From the NCBI GenBank assembly GCA_910577675.1, contig CAJTOR010000080.1, positions 1 through 9,538 of the forward strand: 9,538 nucleotides of DNA, written 5' to 3'. Below are positions 7,101-9,538 of the stretch, in pieces. The stretch is from an uncultured Lachnospiraceae bacterium. GTDB lineage: Bacteria; Bacillota; Clostridia; Lachnospirales; Lachnospiraceae. Position numbers and translations under genes: made by a program. Under the pieces are notes generated by a model. It made no database searches. It was given only the letters and a program-made list of their open reading frames with translations, and was not told where the DNA came from. Each line of letters begins with the position of its first letter. The stretch's first letter is position 1.

Positions 7101-8290
7101 CGAAATGCACCCGCCCCGATCTTTTGCACACCGTCCGGCAGGAGTATCCGGTCAATTTCCTCCTTGCCCGCAAAAGCCTCCTCTGCAATAACGGTAACGC
7201 CATTTGGAACGGCAACGCGGGATTCATTGCCCAGATATTTAAGAAGGACACTGCCGCAGAGCCTGAAATTGCCCAAAATCTGTTTTTTTACCAGATGTAC
7301 CAACTCCGGCACACCACTATCCAGATCTCCCCCATCCTCCGCCGCATCCTTATTTTCCTCTTTTTCCTCCACAAAGCCGGAAATCCCCCGCATCCGAAAT
7401 TTTCTTCCGCCTGGAAGGAACAGATTTTTCAATGAAGTACAGTTGCAAAAGGCATCGCTGTCAACCTTTACTTTAGTTCCCCCAAAAGAAACCTCTTCCA
7501 GATTGATACAATTTCTGAACGCGCGGCTTTTTATCTCCTTTAACGAAACGGGAAGGCTTACTGACTGTATCCCCTTCCGGTCAAAAAAACAGCTTTTTCC
7601 GATCTCCTCAATCCCCTCCGGGATTTCCACATGCTTTAGATTCGTAAGGAAGCGCACCAGACAATGCCCGTCAAGTTCAAACATGCTCAACACATCTGCG
7701 GCAATCCTCTGTATAAGGGACGGCAGCAAAACCTCCCCTATCGCGACATCCACCAGCCCTGAAAAAAGATACCGCTCCCCCCCTGCAAACGCAATGTCCA
7801 AAAGCCTGCCACAGCTCGTAAACACATCCCTTATGCACTCTTCTTCCAGTTCTTTTGAAATCACAAGGCGTTCGAGCATGGTATCGTTTAAGAACACCTG
7901 TCTTCCCAGGCGGCGCACACCGGGAATATGTGCTTCTTTTAAACGGTCGCAATAAAGAAAAACACAGTTGCCAAGCTCCTTAACTGAAACGGGCAACTGA
8001 ATTTCTTCAAGGGAATGACATCTGTGAAAGGCATAATCCCCAATATAGGAAACCCCTTCCGGGATTTTTACTTCCCGCAGGTTGCGACAGCCCTTAAAAG
8101 CCCTTGGTTTTATGTAGCGCAGGCTTTTTGGCAGAACAATCTTCTTTAAGGATACACAGGCTTTCAATGCGTCCTCCCCGATAGTATGCACCCCTTCCGG
8201 CACAATAACTGTTTCCTCCCTCATCCCATAGGAAACCAGGATTTGATCCTGTATTACAAGTCCGTCCCCGCTTTGTACCCCATCTTCCAT
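4178..8290 (-). CDS. Very large BspA-like leucine-rich repeat protein
   Basis: The 1370-residue product is almost wholly BspA-type (LRR_5) leucine-rich repeats. About 45 units follow the pattern IPxxVxxIGxxAFxxCxxLxxI, for example residues 73-95, 405-425 and 1302-1325. The units form a long curved solenoid, a fold used for binding proteins or other ligands. No enzyme domain is visible. The N-terminus (MEDGVQSGDG) has no signal peptide, and there is no membrane span, LPxTG or cell-wall repeat, although many BspA relatives are exported. Several blocks begin with a distinct insert: a short helix-like stretch, then FxxxGxxLLxYxG, then a new repeat. These are near residues 204-236, 329-373, 1014-1051 and 1175-1218. 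Residues 306-327 form an acidic linker. ATG at 8290 follows AAAGGGGG at 8 bases. The protein stops inside a repeat (ERAFVR at 1365-1370). Ligand and cellular role are unknown. It sits between the dihydrouridine synthase and aldo/keto reductase genes. Confidence 0.92.
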   Translation of the reverse strand: MEDGVQSGDGLVIQDQILVSYGMREETVIVPEGVHTIGEDALKACVSLKKIVLPKSLRYIKPRAFKGCRNLREVKIPEGVSYIGDYAFHRCHSLEEIQLPVSVKELGNCVFLYCDRLKEAHIPGVRRLGRQVFLNDTMLERLVISKELEEECIRDVFTSCGRLLDIAFAGGERYLFSGLVDVAIGEVLLPSLIQRIAADVLSMFELDGHCLVRFLTNLKHVEIPEGIEEIGKSCFFDRKGIQSVSLPVSLKEIKSRAFRNCINLEEVSFGGTKVKVDSDAFCNCTSLKNLFLPGGRKFRMRGISGFVEEKEENKDAAEDGGDLDSGVPELVHLVKKQILGNFRLCGSVLLKYLGNESRVAVPNGVTVIAEEAFAGKEEIDRILLPDGVQKIGAGAFRGCLLLQTIAIPDSVKSIGAGAFENCVKLLRITLPDALVKIEGMTFRNCRKLKEINFGAGLREIGEQAFYGCSFLTEPKFPQTLSNIGTMAFYRCGKLGKIELGAGLKEMGNLAFAQSGVREVHVFCGCEEFGSSLFAGCTGLASLYLHQGVCHIPDKMASGCFSLSNVKLPGTLCSVGRDTMEKTPFLQGVKEGLESCPKILWDGSEFSGEAVIPKYIEIIAGGAFYGNKHITSISMHGGITWVGSAAFKGCSALKKAVWPAGLKNLQPEVFSGCDTLSEIQNAPAWQRVGERAFYKCKNLENTYLSELEYIGKEAFFGCLKLKKEPLKKVAWIGEAAFSDTLFVAPQKEECCGKQLTLPAVRVGDIAVGVPDRCMFGGILDGTTGIAPYAFCGDTSIKKLHLPESVQFVGEGAFSGCSQLEEIIFPSGNCQIGERAFEKCTSLKSIRLCSDRVGERAFAWCTGLFKVFLCGSALLNKSAFEGCGNLREVLFDGNLADVEIGSSCFCGCGKLSRIDLNRAKKIGRYAFNNCDSLEQITLSCDTVVKPYAFADCGRLAEIEIFGGRAELLLKEYALSGCTALRRVRYLCQSSSCEWELQVYQDIFSERIPESVRMIFYSAFSCFEVEDEEFLCGYNGGGRIVGIPSGIRKVKAEVFRDRTVLEEVFIPESVEYIGARAFHGTAWLAKQREISGAVIINHMLLDGSACTGRVEVSSDIRLVCGWAFANGMGIKEICFASSSVKVEEFAFRNCIYLEKIELPGCEIRLFGLADRQRDLPPLAKQIVMERLNCFKTDGDNVLLECTGNITELLVAYGIRRIGENVFQESNLMTKIILPPSVTSIGRGAFAGCKWLRYVCQQVAGTYQEAGGGSIGIGCIEDMAFSCCGQLLHIDLTDSLKSIGKRAFEHCTSLEEIYLPEGIEEIPERAFFRCHSLKKVKFPSTLKRIGKEAFAFCGQLDISGLADNVEVLERAFVR

Positions 8291-8312
8291 GTTTTGCGCC
8301 CCCTTTCAAACT

Positions 8313-8328
8313 GTCAGAACAATCTGAC
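8313..8328. promoter_or_regulatory. Perfect short inverted repeat in the leader of the leucine-rich repeat gene
   Basis: GTCAGA (8313-8318) and TCTGAC (8323-8328) flank a four-base ACAA loop, 22 bases upstream of the leucine-rich repeat start codon and just before its ribosome site. It could be a small RNA hairpin that affects translation or processing between the two genes, or an operator-like palindrome. It lacks a following T-run, so it is not a convincing terminator. Confidence 0.45.
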
Positions 8329-8382
8329 TTGAGCAGGAAGCCCACTCCCCCAGTAAAAAATCATCCTACAAATAATTTTTCA

Positions 8383-9348
8383 TTAAGTGGCGGAAGCAGG
8401 TTCCTCCCCAAAAATCAGCTCGAGTATTTCCTTTAGCTCACCCACACTCCCCGCGCGGTACAAGCCTTCCTTGTATTTTTTTGTCCCCCTGCGCTTTTTC
8501 ATCCCATTGGCGGCGATACAGCGCACATATCGGAGGGCAAAGGTTTCATCATAATATAGCAGCGCGAGCGAAAGCTGTTCAAGCATCACCTCAAGAAAGC
8601 TTTTTTCATACGGTACCCCGGTCAGGTCGCGGATAACAAACGGGTTTTCAAGCGCATAGCGGGCGAGCATCACACCGTCCGCCCCGGTTATTTCCATCAC
8701 TCTTTCGGCATCCGAAACAGAATTAATCCCCCCGTTGGCAATTACCGGGATGGAAACGGCTGCCTTCGCCTGCGCAATTTCCTCATAGTGCGGGACACCA
8801 TCGTACATCATGCTCCGGGAACGCCCGTGGATTGTAATCATATCCGCCCCCGCATCCTCGCACATACGGGCAAATTCCGCCGCAAACATATCATTTTCTT
8901 TTATCCCGGTACGGCACTTTACCGTGACTACTTTCCCGCTCTTTTTTACAGCGCGGATCACCGCCGCCGCCCTCGGCATATCAAGCATCATCGCACAGCC
9001 CTCACCCGCCTTAAACACATTTGGGACGGGACAGCCCATATTGATATCTATAATGTCAAATTTTCCCAATTCCTCACTTGCCGCCACGGCTTCCATCACT
9101 GCCGGGTTGCCGCCAAGAAGCTGTGCTGCCTTGATTTTTCCGCTGCGTTCACTTGTGAGCAAAAGCCTTTTTGTGGCGATATCGCGATATTTTAATGAAT
9201 TGGCACTTGCCATTTCCGTAAAATTAAGCCCCGCTCCAAGTTCATTTGCCAAAATGCGAAACGGCAGGCAGGTATACCCCGCCAGTGGTGCCATCAGGAC
9301 ATTGGATGAAAGCAGCAGGCTCCCGACGCGGAGCGGTTTTATTTCCAT
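8383..9348 (-). CDS. dus: tRNA-dihydrouridine synthase (DusB-like)
   Basis: This flavoenzyme reduces specific uridines in the tRNA D-loop to dihydrouridine, using FMN and NADPH, in the cytosol. At 321 residues it has the usual bacterial Dus length. Visible signatures are the N-terminal FMN strand MAPLAGYTCLPFR (19-31), the catalytic cysteine in DINMGCP (Cys106), KCRTG (Lys144), the HGR motif (His174-Arg176), the phosphate-binding IANGGI (203-208) and GVMLARYALENP (225-236). These are followed by a C-terminal helical domain that binds tRNA. The DINMGCP motif with a following GEG (116-118) fits DusB-like bacterial enzymes best, but the exact subtype and target uridine are not certain. ATG at 9348 follows a run of six G's three bases upstream. 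A good promoter lies at 9413-9441. The leucine-rich repeat gene starts 92 bases after the stop codon, so this promoter may also supply that gene. Confidence 0.95.
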   Translation of the reverse strand: MEIKPLRVGSLLLSSNVLMAPLAGYTCLPFRILANELGAGLNFTEMASANSLKYRDIATKRLLLTSERSGKIKAAQLLGGNPAVMEAVAASEELGKFDIIDINMGCPVPNVFKAGEGCAMMLDMPRAAAVIRAVKKSGKVVTVKCRTGIKENDMFAAEFARMCEDAGADMITIHGRSRSMMYDGVPHYEEIAQAKAAVSIPVIANGGINSVSDAERVMEITGADGVMLARYALENPFVIRDLTGVPYEKSFLEVMLEQLSLALLYYDETFALRYVRCIAANGMKKRRGTKKYKEGLYRAGSVGELKEILELIFGEEPASAT

Positions 9349-9412
9349 AAGCCCCCCATTTATATTGTATTATTAGAAAAAACTGATATTTCCGTCTGTA
9401 GTTCCCACTGCC

Positions 9413-9441
9413 ATTATATATCATATTTCTATCTCCATCAA
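9413..9441 (-). promoter_or_regulatory. SigA-type promoter for the dihydrouridine synthase gene
   Basis: On the minus strand TTGATG (9441-9436; four of six consensus bases) and TATAAT (9418-9413; perfect) are separated by 17 bases. Transcription would begin near 9406, about 58 bases before the dus start codon. It is the strongest promoter candidate upstream of the dus, leucine-rich repeat and aldo/keto reductase genes. Confidence 0.72.
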
Positions 9442-9538
9442 CTGTTTTTTCCCATCAGCTTCTTCGGATATTGTCCCCGACTATCCGGGTCTTTGACAGT
9501 TTCATTTCAAATCCATTTCGCTGAACTCCAGTATGCAC
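9442..9538. other. Window edge: hairpin and possible end of an upstream gene
   Basis: On the minus strand two short open frames enter from the edge. One ends with TGA at 9504-9502 (last residues CILEFSEMDLK) and one with TGA at 9457-9455. Either could be the tail of an upstream gene, but neither is long enough to recognise. Between them and the dus promoter lies a hairpin, CGGATA (9465-9470) with TATCCG (9482-9487), extended by an inner GTC/GAC pair around a CCC loop. It has no T-run on the minus strand, so it is a poor terminator candidate. Confidence 0.3.

Noticed and set aside
7008..7955. 315-codon plus-strand open frame
   Set aside because: It lies entirely antisense to the leucine-rich repeat gene, whose repeated codon pattern explains the absence of stops. 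The product is Ser/Pro/Arg-rich with no domain.
8810..9376. 188-codon plus-strand open frame
   Set aside because: It is antisense to the well-supported dihydrouridine synthase gene and has no recognisable domain.
9465..9487. Intrinsic terminator of an upstream gene
   Set aside because: The hairpin is followed on the minus strand by AAGAAGCTGATGGG, and on the plus strand by GGTCTTTGACAG, so neither side has a proper T-tract.

Overview
The window looks like chromosome from a Gram-positive anaerobe of the Clostridia, most likely Lachnospiraceae. This rests on a 576-residue PgcA-type phosphoglucomutase, an aldo/keto reductase fused to an iron-sulfur domain, a very large BspA-like leucine-rich repeat protein, clear Shine-Dalgarno sites and SigA-type promoters. 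The placement is inferred from gene content, not from a marker gene. All five convincing genes are on the minus strand, so the window is transcribed from right to left.

Right part (9538 to 2966): a SigA-like promoter at 9413-9441 precedes a tRNA-dihydrouridine synthase gene. It is followed after 97 bases by the 1370-codon leucine-rich repeat gene, and 90 bases later by the aldo/keto reductase gene. No strong promoter or terminator is visible in either gap, so the three may form one transcription unit. Their functions have no obvious common theme.

Middle (2965 to 422): a roughly 360-base intergenic stretch holds an extended -10 promoter for pgcA. A small gene for a putative exported protein with an internal duplication lies 33 bases downstream of pgcA. 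A symmetrical hairpin terminator at 422-462 closes this second unit.

Left end (377 to 1): immediately after that terminator is a perfect-consensus promoter (TTGACA, 17 bases, TATAAT) pointing left. It fires into three tandem copies of a roughly 107-base element. Each copy folds into a long three-tier hairpin and is followed by a T-tract on the plus strand. No convincing protein gene lies between the promoter and the window edge. This promoter plus hairpin array is the least explained part of the window and the best candidate for something new: a structured RNA or leader, a terminator array, or a mobile or structural repeat.
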